From Anthopleura xanthogrammica (lineage: Eukaryota > Cnidaria > Anthozoa > Actiniaria > Actiniidae), in assembly GCA_964019055.1 (NCBI GenBank), contig OZ025206.1, forward strand, positions 13,116,291 to 13,180,290: 64,000 nt of DNA. Reading direction: 5' to 3'. The translations under genes were made by a program, and so were the position numbers. The notes beneath the pieces were generated by a model that saw only the letters and a program-made list of their open reading frames with translations, did not search any database and had not been told where the DNA came from. Positions 1 through 14,100 of this stretch are shown piece after piece (positions within the stretch are counted from its first letter, which is position 1; each line of letters starts with the position of its first letter).

Positions 1-555
1 ATCACAACCGAATTAAATGCAATTTTGATGGGTATAACAGGTAAAGAAACTGTGCACTAAGGCACCACATCAATCCTGCTAAACAGAAATGTATAAATAG
101 CCAATCAAATAGCCAGAAGTCACTAGCTATTTAGTTGATTTTGACAAATTTAGGAGTTGAATCAGGCAAATTTAGATAACAGTCAAAGTTGGCATAAATC
201 AGGCTGATAAGAAAGAATAGGCATTGCCCATCATAGGATTGATGTGGTAGAGCCAAAATATGCATTCAAAGATGTAAACAGTCTAATTATGTGCACAGAC
301 CCCCTACCTGACCATTGGTGTGTTCAATCACAGTCACTAAAGTTAAAATTTCACCACTTTAAGAACATGAAATAGCCTCTAGAGAAATATTTCATGTTGA
401 ATAATGCACAAACATGGAAAGCTATTACAACAGATAGGCCTAGTGGTCTGTTTTGATAATATCAGGAATTCAAAAATACCTGTTCCATTGCTTTGTATGC
501 TCACACACAAATGTTACCATATTTGAAAACAGCAGGAAAAATTCTTAATTATCAC
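1..555. other. gene-free leading stretch
   Basis: AT-rich DNA with no reading frame, splice-consistent exon or RNA gene that I can support. It runs up to the 7-bp target duplication (549-555) of the transposon that follows. Confidence 0.5.
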
Positions 556-2184
556 CACAGGGAGCCCAATTTAGATAAAAGTAAAAGGTGAAAATAAAAT
601 CGGAAAAAAATCGCGTTTAATTAATTTTTTAAATTCCAGGTCAAGATAATGTCCTCTATAATACGAACGAGCAAAAATATCCGTAAAAAATGCACCAGAA
701 CATTTTTTTTTCGCGCGCGCCTTTGTTTTCCAATGTAATTTCCCTATGGTATCCTACGTGTGGATTTATGTCAATATAATTTAACAAGGGAGGAAAGTCA
801 AGTCGCCATCTTTGACAACACAACACACTTTAAACCACGATTTCACCTTCTTTTAAACCACAAACTCCCGAAAAAACTTGACCAAAATGTTCCCTAGGAT
901 GGGGGATTCATTTTTTTAAAAGTCGTTTTGATCTTCCTCACCGATTTCTCGGAACGAAATTTACGTGCAGAAAATTTTTCGTTTGCTGCAGATTTCCTGA
1001 CTATTTTCACTACCGGAAATAAAGCGTGAAATTTACATAACAATGAGTATCCCACAATCCTCTGCGTTGTATATATTATCGGGCACCGCCCGCTTTGTCC
1101 ACTCTCGTCCAAACCACGGAAAGAGCACTTCGAGACTACCCACCCACCCAGCCCCCGACATGACGTGGCAAATACTACGGTACACATGGATATACCGCTG
1201 TCCACTGCCGTGGACAGCGAGCCTTTTCCGTTCTTCCCATATCTCATTGTGTATTCATGTGTATTGTAGGAAGTGGAAATATACTACTATCTTCTGTACG
1301 ATTCGTTAAGGCAGCGGGACTGGGGCGAGAACCAATTTCGACCTCACTACTCTCCCGCCTAGGCATTTTGTCACGTGTACACAACCCACTACCAACCACC
1401 CCACAGGGCTAGTTTTGTTGTTGAAAAATTCTTTGACAAAGTTCGAAATTTTTACAGTTTGTTGGTTAATTTTACTTAAAAAACGAAAGATAACTACAGA
1501 TAATCCAAAACAATATCAGGTTTGGTGAATTTACCTTGGATGCCATTCATTCAACTTCAAATTTTGGACATTTCCGTACTTTCTCAAGACAAAGCTGCAC
1601 CAAACAGATGAAAACTGGTAAAAAAGAGGTGAGCAAAAAACTACACTTAGCTTTTAGTGGTTAATATGAAGAGTTTTACGTTGTCATATGAACCCTATCT
1701 TTATCGCAATGAAAATAAATATAGATGCGTTAGTCGGAGCAAAAAGAAGCTGGAAATAAGATAAGCTTTTAGATGTCGATCTTTAGCTTGATTTAATACT
1801 GAGTAAACTATTCTGAAGGTCCGAAACGACAATACCAAACTGATATCAGTTGAAATATCCTTTTCTATTTCATTGATTAAAATATTTTCATTCCTTTTAC
1901 GAGTTTCGGCTAAGACAAGAACCCTAAAAGCTAAGTGTAGTTTTTTGCTCACCTCTTTTATTATATTGACATAAATCCACACGTAGGATACCATAGGGAA
2001 ATTACATTGGAAAACAAAGGCGCGCGCGAAAAAAAAATGTTTTGGTGCATTTTTTACGGATATTTTTGCTCGTTCGTATTATAGAGGACATTATCTTGAC
2101 CTGGAATTTAAAAAATTAATTAAACGCGATTTTTTTCCGATTTTATTTTCACCTTTTACTTTTATCTAAATTGGGCTCCCTGTG
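556..2184. mobile_element. 1.6 kb DNA transposon with ~225-bp terminal inverted repeats
   Basis: Positions 556-780 are the near-perfect reverse complement of 1960-2184. The termini read CACAGGGAGCCC...GGGCTCCCTGTG, and the 7-mer TTATCAC lies directly outside both ends (549-555 and 2185-2191), a clean target-site duplication. No transposase is visible inside, so the copy looks non-autonomous. Two ATG-started minus/plus frames around 894-1309 match no family I recognise. A second inverted pair (1621-1657 against 1922-1960) sits next to the right terminal repeat and may be a nested hairpin element. A 7-bp duplication with termini beginning CA would fit the P superfamily, but without a transposase that is inference. 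A related lone terminus lies at 55344-55369. Confidence 0.85.
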
Positions 2185-2379
2185 TTATCACTTTTTCCAT
2201 TTTATATAAAAGAACAAATGTGCCAAAAAGTAATAACAATTTATCATGACATGTGAATGATGCATCATAACCATCATAATCATTGTCAAATATGGTAATT
2301 CATTAGCTTAAGTAGAGATAATGCCTTCAAAATTCTTGGGGTGCAATCATTTCAAACTGAGAAACTCGAATTCATTAAA

Positions 2380-2560
2380 ACTTCTTACCGTGTTCGAGTT
2401 ACGCGATGTGCGGAAAACTCGAACTCACAAACAACCTTTAGTGTCTTCGAGTTACGCGCAGGATGTGGCAAAGACAAATGTGGGTCAGTGTGGTCGAGCG
2501 CGTAACTCGAAAAGTGCGTAACTCGATGCGCGTAACTCGAAGCGCGTAACTGGAAGAATA
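2380..2560. repeat. inverted array of the 12-mer cgcgtaactcga
   Basis: The left half carries tcgagttacgcg at least twice. The right half carries cgcgtaactcga or close variants four times, at about 12-20 bp spacing. The whole block is therefore an inverted set of short GC-rich repeats in an AT-rich setting. It is probably a degraded foldback/MITE element; no function is visible. Confidence 0.6.
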
Positions 2561-3636
2561 CCCGCCCTCCTTTAATTTACCTCTCTAAGTCTCTAAGCAA
2601 ACTTTTTTGAAGCAGGAGGTGGGAAGTGGAAAAGCAGAAAGGGAGGGCGGATGAGCTAGGGAGGTATGGAGAGCCGTAAGTATTGCGGATATGTATTACC
2701 ACTTTACTTGTAGCAGAAGGTACTCTACTCTTCTTGTCCTTCTGCTAGCTCTCGCCGGCCTGGAGGAATAAAAATGGGCTCTATTAGCCTGCAGGTTACG
2801 AAGTGACATGTAGAGAAGGGTTTAGAAGGCAGTTGATTTCTAGGTCGGAGTCGAGTGCCAAGTTATATTTTTAGTAACAACCTTTAATCCCCCGGCCCGT
2901 TTTTACCGTGGGTCATCAGACAACCCTACCAACCTCTTTCATTTCAATAATGTCGATGTTTGCGGATCCTGGTTGAATTGGTTAACACTGTCAATATACT
3001 GACAAACCCACAAAACTCATCTCATGGTCTCTTGTTCCTCCGCTATGACATCATCTAAATATTTGTCGTGTTCTGAGTGCTACGAAACTCGAGGCAATTC
3101 AATCATCAACTATTTTAATTATCCATGGATCTTATTCCGGAATTCGGAACGGGTCTGCCAAGGCCATGTTGACAGACTGAAGTAGAAGCAACTGGAAAGC
3201 ATCATTATACTGCCTTACATGTCTCAAATTACGTACACATATGTTTTCAACCCGGCTTGATTGTCTTCATCCTCGTTCCCACATATCAAGAATCGTCAAC
3301 ATCAGCCGTAAATCAAGGTAGAGTACTTCAGATTGTTTTCTAGACTGTTTCCACTTTGAACCGCTCACACATCGACATTCAAGTACTCAATGTATCGTTG
3401 GTAAGGGCTTCCGTGTTTATGTAGTGAACTTAAAACAAGTTAAACGTGTTTGTTGAAGACACGTCCATTCTCTATGATAGCATTCATACAGGATTTATTG
3501 CGGTTTTCGATTCTATGTATTAGTCTCAGCCAAATTATCTCATAAGTTTCTGGATTAGGTTTTTGATTCCGGCTCCAAAATTCTCACTTTCAACTGATCA
3601 CCGGATCATGTAGGATTTGAACGACATATTGGTCGT

Positions 3637-3805
3637 TATATGCTAGAGACGCATAATGCGTCCGGACAAGTTGGGCAAAAGTTGCGTCTTTTGCCTGTCT
3701 TTATGTGATCGAGACGAACTTGGAGACGCATAAAAAGACGATCGAGTACATTAAAAACATTTTTGACCAAGTTCGTCTGGGTGCATTATGCGTCTCTAGT
3801 ATATA
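3637..3805. mobile_element. hairpin MITE
   Basis: The left end (tatatgctagagacgcata, continuing into atgcgtccgg) pairs with the right end (gcattatgcgtctctagtat), giving inverted termini of roughly 35 bp around an AT-rich core that contains further gagacg/cgtctt words. It has no coding capacity. Confidence 0.65.
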
Positions 3806-5180
3806 AAAAAAGCCAATTTCACCAAAAAGTTGCATGGCTAGAAAGACTAAAGGATCATTACTCAAAAATCTCACTCAAAAATCTGACACCAACTTCACTC
3901 TGCAGGGTATCTTGATTGTGATATCGAATTTGGACACGTGATTTCCAGAAACATTGCCATAGTAACAGGAATTGAAGGTCAAATAACATCGGAAGACCGC
4001 AAATTATGCACTTCGGTTTGAGCTTTGGACTTGTATGGTTTGAGCCAACTTTAAGCCAAGCATCCTAGCTCAAAGTTTGCCTGCGGAGACGCCCTTAGAG
4101 TCGGTTTCGAAACGTTTCTTACGACGTGACGGCTCTCCTCTACTTAGGAGGCTACCTCAAAGGTTGTTTTTGGTAAATCGCTTGAAAAATTGTTATGCTA
4201 CGAATCTTCTTAAAAGGAAAGTTATATTTCTGGGCTGTGAGATACGATAACTGACTATTTTGATATACATTGGCTGCTAACCAAAAAATCCGTGAAGGAA
4301 TTGTAAAATCGGTTTTGCGAGGATTCATTGATGCAGGGCTAGAGCCCCCTCCCCTCTCCGCTAAGGAATGATACACCTGCATGCCAAAAGTTGACCAATC
4401 CCTTACTTTTCCACGGTTATTGAACGGGTTGTTTTGTATGCCCACGCTGTAATAACAGGATTATCTGTGCGGGAGTCGTCTTTCAATTACTACTGATATG
4501 TTTGTATTCGTGGAGCAGTGATGAGAAAACCACTTGCCTATTCATTCTCCTCGGAAAAGCTAGCTCTTGAGCAACAAATCAGCTAGAAATACCGGTGTTT
4601 GTAGCTTCAACTGCACTATTGAAGCCAAGCTATGAAATTAAATGGGGGAAAAATGGGTATTTTTGCGACGAGACTATCAAAAAATTGTGATCGCCGGTGT
4701 TGATATAGTATTTATTATTTAAAACGGAATTTTTCGCCGAAGAAATAAAACGCAAAATATATTCAAAATGAATATTCATTATTTTAAGAGATGGGGAAAA
4801 TAAGCGAAAACCCAAGGAGCCAAAAACACAGTAGCTAAAAAACAAAAAAACAGAGGAAAATAACGAGAAATTAAAAACCCCAAAGTAATGAAAGAAAAAG
4901 AAAATAATGAAAGAAAAACTCGAAAAATTAGGGCTGCCCGCTGCTGTAGTGACAATCTGCTTCTCGTCCCCCTCCCTGAAAGGGTTTCAGATTATGATCA
5001 GCCCCAGTCTTTCTTGTTGTGTTGATCTTCACGAGATGACATGAGTCATGCACGCACTTCAAGTGCCAAGAAAAACAGCAGATATATTTTTCATATTACT
5101 TGAATTCTCCAATGTTTACCTACTGCCGCATTAAGTTAGGTCACTAGACTCACCTTTGTATCGTATTTGACCCAAAGAAT

Positions 5181-8100
5181 ATGGAGAATTCTGCCAATCA
5201 AGACAAGAAAACAAAAGATGTGACATGTTCTCAGCAAGAAGGTTATCATGGACACGAGAACCCCTGGGATGACCAAAAGTTTCTGAATTCTCATGCACCA
5301 ACTGACGATACTCTTGTAGGACAAAGATTTAGTGTTGAACAAGTTAAAAACGACATGGAGAACGATGAAGGTGAAGATATCGATAGTGGAACACAGAGCC
5401 GAGGATTTTCAGACTCACAAAGCCGACCGATCTCCATAATGGAAGGGACGATTGGTTACGCGACTAATGAGGCTGTTCCAATGACTGTATTTTACCGAAA
5501 TGAAGACTCCCAGAGACACGGAATAAAGCAGCGACCAACTCTTAAGGAATTACAGAAAGGATTCGGAGAAGTTCCGGAGCAACAGGTAAGGAATTAAGAG
5601 AGTTTCCGTTGGTTAAAGAAGAAAATATACAAAATATCGCGCATAGTTTGATGTTATCCGCTCGTGTATCACCAGTACCAGCTAGGGAGGAAGTTAAAGT
5701 TGATTCTGCAAATATTCCACCTTCGATTAGATTACCATTTCTTCTCTTTCCCGAAAGGATTGCCTTTCTTGAGAAAAATCTAAAAATGCTTTTTATTTAA
5801 GCTTAGCTTTCGCGCGCCAAAAGAAAAATCGGCAAACTTTCGATTCGCAAGAAAGCTTACGTAAGATAAGCTTACGAAGTTTTTTGTCAAATATAAACTT
5901 ATGTATAAATATTCCTTTTAATGCTTTCAAAGATTTTTATGCTCGAGATGTTTAATAACTTGTATTTATGATCATGTTTGATTTTTTCCTCATTTTTATG
6001 CGAAAGACGTAAATTTTGAGGATTCAAACGGCAACCATTAATTATGAAGAATTACGTCATACTCTCTAGCCTTGTAGAGTAAGAGTCTGTCTATCTACTT
6101 GAGTAGAATAGAACGACATTTTTACAATCGGATCATGGATCTTATTCTACAGATACCTCAAATCTCGCAATATATAGACAGTTGCTAAGCAGGAAATTCT
6201 AAGACAAATACTTGGCATGATAATTTATTCAAACATTGTATCCATGTTTATGAATGTCTAGAAATTCATTGAAAGTTTTAAACAGCTGTCTTTCCATGCA
6301 ATGTTTTATCCATTTCTTTAAATTTTACACAAAATATATATGGTTAAATGATATTTTCAAAGCATTACTTTGCTTTTCCTATAGTCAAAAACATTCAGAT
6401 ATCTTCACTGATCTTAACATTTAATTTTTTATTTATTTTAATAATTAATGTCAATATCACTAAAAATTCGGTTTATTTTGTAATTTTGTGACCATTATTG
6501 CTGCACCCTCTGCATAAAGAAATTATTACTTATTATTAGTAATTTAAGGGATCATAATTTTGCAATAACTAGAAAGCTGTCTAGAAGTACATGCATAGGT
6601 ACAGTATATCTGCATATGTACCAGCTGTAAAAAACTAAGTGCAAAAAGGATTGTTGTTGTAATTCAAGTGTCATATATCTTGTGGAATTCAAGGAGATAG
6701 ATGGCAAAAAATTGCTTTAATTTTTTATACATCACATATACTTCAACTTTTTTGCTCTAAATTCTTGGACACGCATGTGTTGGTATTGGAAAGAGACTTA
6801 GAGCTGAGGGGTGCTTGGCTAAGCATCGAAGCTCGCTGTGATTAGTCAGTTTGTGCATGTACAGGACACATGCTACTGTAGTTCACCTATTTTGAAAAAT
6901 GTTGTTGGTGGGAGGTCTGAAATAGGCGATCTTAGACTCAACAAAACTTTTGTGCTTTTATGTTTTTTGGCTTAAATATGAAAAATTACATTCCTAAACT
7001 AATAGCCTCCTGCGCAGCCGCTGTGAGGCGCTTCCAGTTCGTGTCATTTCCCCACTAGCATCTGCTCCAACTGGAACAACATTCCTTTCTACATTGTTGT
7101 CTATTAGCCAATCAAATTGCTAGGTGATATGCAAATTTTCTATTTTGAGTAGCCATTGCAGTTGATAGTGCTAGTGAAGTCACTAAACCCATGAGATAAT
7201 AATTGCTAGATTGTCAAATATACAATGAAATTAGGGTCTACTAAAATGGATTGGTCTAATATCTATTTCACTGGTTTAGTGGTTTAACTCTAACCAAAGG
7301 AATTAGTGATTTAAACTCTGTAAACGAGAGTAAACTTCTCGAAATGCAGTGTGTTTAGTATTCATAAAAGTACTTGTGAAAAGTTCAAATATATTAACAT
7401 TTAGTCCTACATTATATTGTGAGGGACCGAGGAATAGTAGAAGAGAGACAGCCCGTAGGGTTTATTTACTTGTACATTGTAGCTCAGTAATTTTAATACT
7501 TTTAAACGAGCGTGATTTCTATATTAGATTCATATTTCAATGACGAGGATAATCAATATCATCAAGTAGGAAAGATTCACAAGAACGTCTTTATTTTCTA
7601 AAATTACTGCATCTATGGCTTTTTTCTGATGAATTTTGAACTTATTTATACAAAAATCCTGGCTTACTTTGACATAATAGTCATCCGCATATGTTCATTC
7701 ACTAAGGAAAGATTGCCAAGGTCAAGGTCGTACCCACAAGCTTTTGTGGGGCTCTCTGATTGTTCAAATTCATAGAAAGGAATGTTGTTCCAGTTGGAGC
7801 AGACTCTAGTGGGGGAATGATGGGAACTGGAAGCGCCTCACAGTGGCTGCACAGGAGGCTATAATAAATATAATAAATGATCGAGTGATAAATGCACAAC
7901 TCAACTGATTTTTTGATGTTCTTGATCCCATGACTTCATGCAATGTTCAAACAACTTAAAATCCCATAACCTTTCACACTCCTTGTAACCAGCTCACATA
8001 TTTAGCTAGCAGTTAATTAAGAAACCACTTGTGGTGCACATGATAAATTCCTGTAACCATGTTAACACAGATGCACATATTTGGGGTGTACCTCAAATAT

Positions 8101-11100
8101 TGAGTGTAAGAACCACTACATTGCCTATTCTATTGCAAGATGGTTAGGGATGAAATGGGGCATTGTTTTGATTATTGAAGTTATTAAAGTTTTTTTTACA
8201 CCAACCATGAGGCAGTATACTTCTTTTAACTATGAATGCAAAAAAACTAAAAAATTGGTGTGCCAAAAAAAAGAATACATAGGCAGGTCATTTGATTTGT
8301 TACCAGGGCAGCTAGAATTTCAAGCATTGAAGGAAAGAAATTATTTATCATCTTGAAAATCATTTGAAAATTTTTTTTAATGCTCTAATAGTTTCTCAAG
8401 TAGTTAAATTTACTATATGTGAACAGTTCCACAAATATGCTATTGGGGCGATCAGTAGACATGTTGAATGAAAAAAAAGATTTTGAAACTGACCTAATAA
8501 AATGTTAAACTGAATTTTCGGTTGTCACAACTGCAACCTTCATCAGAATAAAAAAGTTCCACAAATGGCTGGCTGTACATAATATCTGTGCATTTGATCA
8601 CTTAGTTATATTTTTTTACCAAAATATAATTCATTAAAATAACATTGATATATTCAATTTGCTAGTACTTCTTTTAAATTTGTTTTTTTAATAATTAAAA
8701 TTTAAATGCAAGTAGTTATACTCCCTAAAGCTTAAAGTCACCTACAGTATCTCTTGTTAATGCATTTACTAGACATATAGTCTTATACTTCTGGCACCAG
8801 AACAAAGATTTTCGTCAAAGATAAAAAAGTAAGAGTACAAGGAAAAAATTCATAAAGTGTACAAATCACATTAGAGCAATGTATATTTTATAAGTGTAAT
8901 TATTGGTTCTAGATTTTAACCAGCATATTACGTCGAGATAAATAATACTGCTGCTTATCAGTGATCTGAAACATGTCATATTATTTATTTAAACCTTGTG
9001 TCTGAAGCAAGATGTTTTAGAAATGAAACAATAAAAACAATCTTTTTAATTCTGACAGGAATACACATAAATTAAGTAAAGAATTATATATATAGTAAAG
9101 AATAAAGAAGTAAAGAAATATTAAGAAAAATCCTTTTATATGATATATTTTGTATCAGTGATTAATAATTAAATGCGGCTTAGTCATTGCTTAGATCGTC
9201 TGATAACAAAAATACCTTGTAAAACATAGTAAATTCCTACAAGCTGATTTTGAAAATGTTAGGGGCTGAATTAAGTTTTCATTAATAATGTTCTGGTAGA
9301 GAATTATTATTATTATATTTCAAAGGATTTTTGGTAAAGGAATCATTTTTTGTTTTGTATTGTTGCTGTTTTGAATGAAAAAGAAGATATATATATATAT
9401 GTTGATATGTATGTTGATTACAACAGTGCAGGAAAATTGCAAGCAACGTGGTACTGGTTACCAAAGTGGTCAAAATGACTAATTCTCCCCTTATGTGACA
9501 AGTACAGTGGAACCCGGTAAATATGGCCACCAAAGGGACAGGCGAAAGTGGCTGTATTAGCCAGGTGTCCATATTAAGCGGGCTTTACACAGCATAGATA
9601 ACAAATGTCCGTAATATGAGGTCAACTTTGTATGGCAGCCTGTAATTTGGGTCATAGAAAAATAACTGGGTGGCCATATTAAGCAGTCGGCCGTAGAGCA
9701 GGGTTCCACTGTATAGAATTTCTGATTGAGTCAGCTAAATGAGTTTTTTTCACTAAAAGCATACCAGTATTTCTTAGTTCTGTGGCTGCCAAATATATTT
9801 TGAGAGACAAAATTCTTGCAGTTGCATGTAAAATATTCAGCATGAACACCAAATTACATTTTTTCATTTTGATTTCAATAAGTCTCTGTACACGGAATAA
9901 TTATTGTGGTCATGTCTGTGATGAAGGTGGTTCTTTGTGTTTGATATTAGATTTTACCACTGTTTTCATTTCTATGTGCCGATTGAGACAACACTCGTTA
10001 TTGAGTAGTTTCCCATGTACCTTCTCATGGTTCCAATGTACTAAAAGTCACATACTCTAACGATTGCAGCAGCCATTTTTTAAAAAGGTGAATTAATTAC
10101 CATTTAGACCTACAGCTGTATAGTTTACACAATAAGGCTGTGTCTACTGTAGGATATTACCAATGGTTAACATAGTAGTGTGATTTAAAGTCAGAATTCT
10201 TTTATTGATTTTAGTAATCTCAAGTCTGCTCTAATCACTAATATGCATGACAGAGTTTTTCAGATGGGCTTTTCATATTTAGGGTATTTCTTTAGTGGTG
10301 ATGCTTGAGATATGATGCAATAAATGATAGTTCTGAACAAGCTATTGCTCCAATGAATAATGCTTTTCTCTCATTTATCAAGGTTGAGTCAGATGTCCAA
10401 CAATCAGACACAGCTAATGGTGAATACCCAGGCAGCGCAAGTCTTAAGATCCATACCATTGGTGATACTAAGGTCAAACTAGCTCCAAAGTTTGGCTGGT
10501 TAAAGGGAGTGATGCTGAGATGCCTTCTGAATATCTGGGGAGTAATTCTGTTCTTACGGTTGACATGGATGGTAGGACATGCTGGGATTGGTTGGTCTAG
10601 TATTATCATTCTTCTGTCAGCTGTTGTGACGATAATAACTACGCTATCCATGTCTGCTGTTTGTACTAATGGAGAGGTGAAAGGAGGTATGTGTGGCAAC
10701 ATTATAGCAACTACTATACGTTAGCACAAGTAACATTGTCTATAGCAATACTTCATGTTTACCAACAATAGCATTGCGATGTGAATATTCCAACCATTTT
10801 CACAAAAACTCTAAGTCCCAAGTTGCTTTGTTTTACCAGCCAATCCATCTCTGGTTGGCACATGAATGACAAAGCCTTACGTAACATGAAGTATTGCTAT
10901 ACATATAAACAGATGTATGGGTTGCTGACTTCTGTCAATCAAAATATTGCTGAGACAGCTGAAAATTTGATGGACGTAAGACAAAACAGGCTGAAAACGT
11001 GTGAGTGTCAGAAACATTGAAGTTATGCTTTATTTACCCAGGTGGTGCATATTTCCTGATATCTCGCAGTCTTGGTCCAGAGTTTGGTGGTTCTATTGGT

Positions 11101-14100
11101 CTAATCTTTTCTCTAGCCAATGCAGTAGCAGTTGCTTTGTACGTGGTGGGATTTGCAGAGACTGTACGTGACATTCTGAGGGACAACAACTCGTTGATGG
11201 TTGACGAGATCAATGATATTCGTATTGTTGGTATTATTACAGTGTTGTTGTTGCTGAGTGTCACTCTTGTTGGTCTTGAGTGGGTGGTAGGTATCATCGT
11301 CTTTATTGTTATACTGGTCTCTTAGCAACAACTTATTAAAACATGACTCGACTTCTAGGGTTGACGGGACTGGAAGACTAACATTTAACTACTACGCTAC
11401 CCTTGCAAACTAAATATACTTTCTAAGTCATGTGATGGTTATTCTCTCATCTGATAGGTTCGCACCCAGATGTTTCTACTTGGAATCCTACTGATCTCAA
11501 TAGTGGATGTCATCATTGGTACATTGCTTGGACCTCAGAATCCTGTCAGCGAGGCACGTGGTTTCACTGGACTAAAGATGGATGTCTTTAAGACCAACTT
11601 TGGCTCCAGTTTCCAAAACGAAAACTTCTTCTCTGTCTTTGCCATATTTTTTCCCGCAGCTACAGGAATCCTTGCAGGAGTGAATATCTCAGGAGACTTG
11701 AAAGACGCACAGAAAGCAATCCCACAAGGAACACTGCTTGCAATCCTATTAAGTACCATTGTATACATACTGCTTGCTTGGCTAGGTGGGGCATGCGTAT
11801 TAAGAGATGCTCATGGAATAGTTGCCATGGTAGCAGGTGTTAATGGGACGATCAATGCTACAAGTCAAGTTCTTCCAAGCTGTCCTGGTGCCAAATGTGT
11901 TTATGGTCTTATGAACGACAATCAGGTAACTAACTGTCTCATTCTCAGTCTTACTGTATTTAATAAAAGACTGTTTGGACTAAAACACCTCGAATGATGA
12001 GCAAAGAGGTAAACTAGTCTATTTTGTATAGCAGGGATAGAAAATAGACAAACCACATTAAAGGTTTGCATGAGTTTCTATTCTTTGCTTGACTGCCTAT
12101 CCCTTTGCTGTCTCTTTACAAATCATGACAATGGATATAATAATTTATTTACTTACCTACTTAGCCCCTTGGCTCCCTGCGGGGCATAGGCCATTGATGA
12201 TATCTCTCAAGTGCACACGATTCTGGGCTCTTCTTTCTACCCAACTCAATCCCTGTCCTCTCAGCTTGTTTTATGCATCTCTCCTCCAGCTGTTTCGAAT
12301 CGATATAATTAACAAATATTATTTCTCTTACACACACAACCTCTTGATCTTTGGCTCGTTTGGTTTGCCTGTTTATCTCAAAATAACTGCTAAATATTTC
12401 CATTTTTCAGGTCATGGAGAAGATCTCAGCCTGGGGTCCTCTCGTTACTGGAGGCATCTTTGCTGCCACCCTGTCATCAGCCTTGGCTAGTTTAGTTGGT
12501 GCACCCAAGACTTTCCAAGCCCTTTGTAAAGACAATATTTTTCCTTATATCGAATACTTTGGAGTAGGGCGTGGGCCTGGTGAAGAGCCACGACGTGGAT
12601 ATCTGCTGACTTTTCTCATTGCGGGCGCATTTATAGCAATCGGCGAATTAAATATCATTGCACCCGTTATTTCAAACTTCTTCCTTATGTCTTATGCTTT
12701 GATTAACTATGCTGTGTTCGCAGCGTCGTTGGCACATTCTCCTGGATGGAGACCGTCATTCAAATACTACAACATGTGGGCCTCCCTCATCGGGGCTATG
12801 CTGTGCGTAGCAATAATGTTCCTAATCAATTGGTGGGCCGCTTTGGTTTCTATAGTGATTGTTACTGCTCTTTATAAGTATGTGGATTTCAAGAAACCTG
12901 AGGTGAGTACTCCTTCTAAATTAATATAGGTGACCCCTAGTAACCCTCTTTGGGCGTAGTATTTTCGTATTTCATACCTCTAGGCGAGGAAGATTCTTTG
13001 TTTAGAGCAGATTTCATATGAGTGTAAAAAGTCACGGCACGGTTACGGTGCGGCGCGGACACGGCACCGAATGTCGAATGTTTTCATACACGGCACGGCC
13101 CTGACACGGTCACGGCAAGGTGCGATCAGTGTTGAAGTTTTTACTAGTCATATGAAAGCTTTATTGTTAAACAAAAATGTAATACTCAAAAGAATGGCAC
13201 GTGCTTTGAAAAGGGATTGCTTTACGCCCAAAGTGAAAGGGTCTATAGAATCTGAGTTACGAGATGACACATGAAAACCACACCCTAACATCGTACCCAC
13301 AGGTAGCCCAAGGGAATGAGTAATATTTGAACTTTAAGTTACGTGAATAACTGAAAATCGTCTTTCAATTCAACAGGTGAACTGGGGATCGTCTGCGCAA
13401 GCGTACACATACATCCGGGCATTACGTTTTGCCTACCGCCTCACCAGCGTAGAAGATCACGTGAAGAACTTTAGACCTCAGTGTTTAGTGTTGACTGGGG
13501 CGCCGTCATCACGACCTAACCTCACTTACATCGTGTCTCAGATGACTCGTAATGTGGGACTCATGATTTGTGGTCAGGTCAGTGTTGGCAAGTTATCTCG
13601 AACTTCAGCCTATGAGAATCGATGGCTTACAGAGCGTAAGATACGGGCCTTTCATACTATATGTAACGGTAAGCGACTGCTCTAAAACTTTATTTTTATT
13701 TTATTTTATTTTTTGCGGTTTTAAAACATCAACTGGAAGACGACAGGCAACAAGACGGGGAAGGTTTAATGCAACTAAAATTTTGTTCGAGGATATATTA
13801 TAATCTATTATAGTATCACTACCCAGGTGATTATAGAAAATCGCGCGCGTTGATTGGTCTAGAACTTTGGAATATTTCTCTATGATCACCTACAGGCGAT
13901 TATAGGATTGGGTACGCTTCGTTTGTTGATACGTGCCTCTTTCAAAATACGAAAAATATCTACATTTTAGAAAAAAATCGAATAATCGAATAATCACCAG
14001 TGTAATGTTACTAATTATTCACCTCAGGCTCAGTGATTATGGGTGAGTATTTACCTCGACTTCGTCTCGTTAAATATTCACCGATAACCACCTCGCCTTC

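Larger units (their letters stand above)
2192..5180. other. intergenic region upstream of the cotransporter
   Basis: No supported gene. It holds the inverted cgcgtaactcga array (about 2380-2560) and a hairpin MITE (3637-3805). The ~100-aa open frame on the minus strand at 4152-4445 resembles no family I know. The stretch before 5181 presumably contains promoter and 5' UTR of the cotransporter gene, but no TATA or initiator is clear. Confidence 0.4.
5586..10382 (+). other. cotransporter intron 1 (4.8 kb), mostly repeats
   Basis: Long phase-0 intron between the regulatory N-terminal exon and the first membrane exon. It contains a 0.86 kb inverted-repeat element (7003-7860) and a pogo/mariner-type MITE (9505-9711). 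Elsewhere it is AT-rich, with no frame I would call a gene. Confidence 0.7.

Noticed and set aside
12089..12403. Frames in cotransporter intron 4 (possible retroelement remnant)
   Set aside because: The minus frame has a [21 protein letters not shown] charged stretch, but I cannot tie it to any reverse transcriptase or known repeat.
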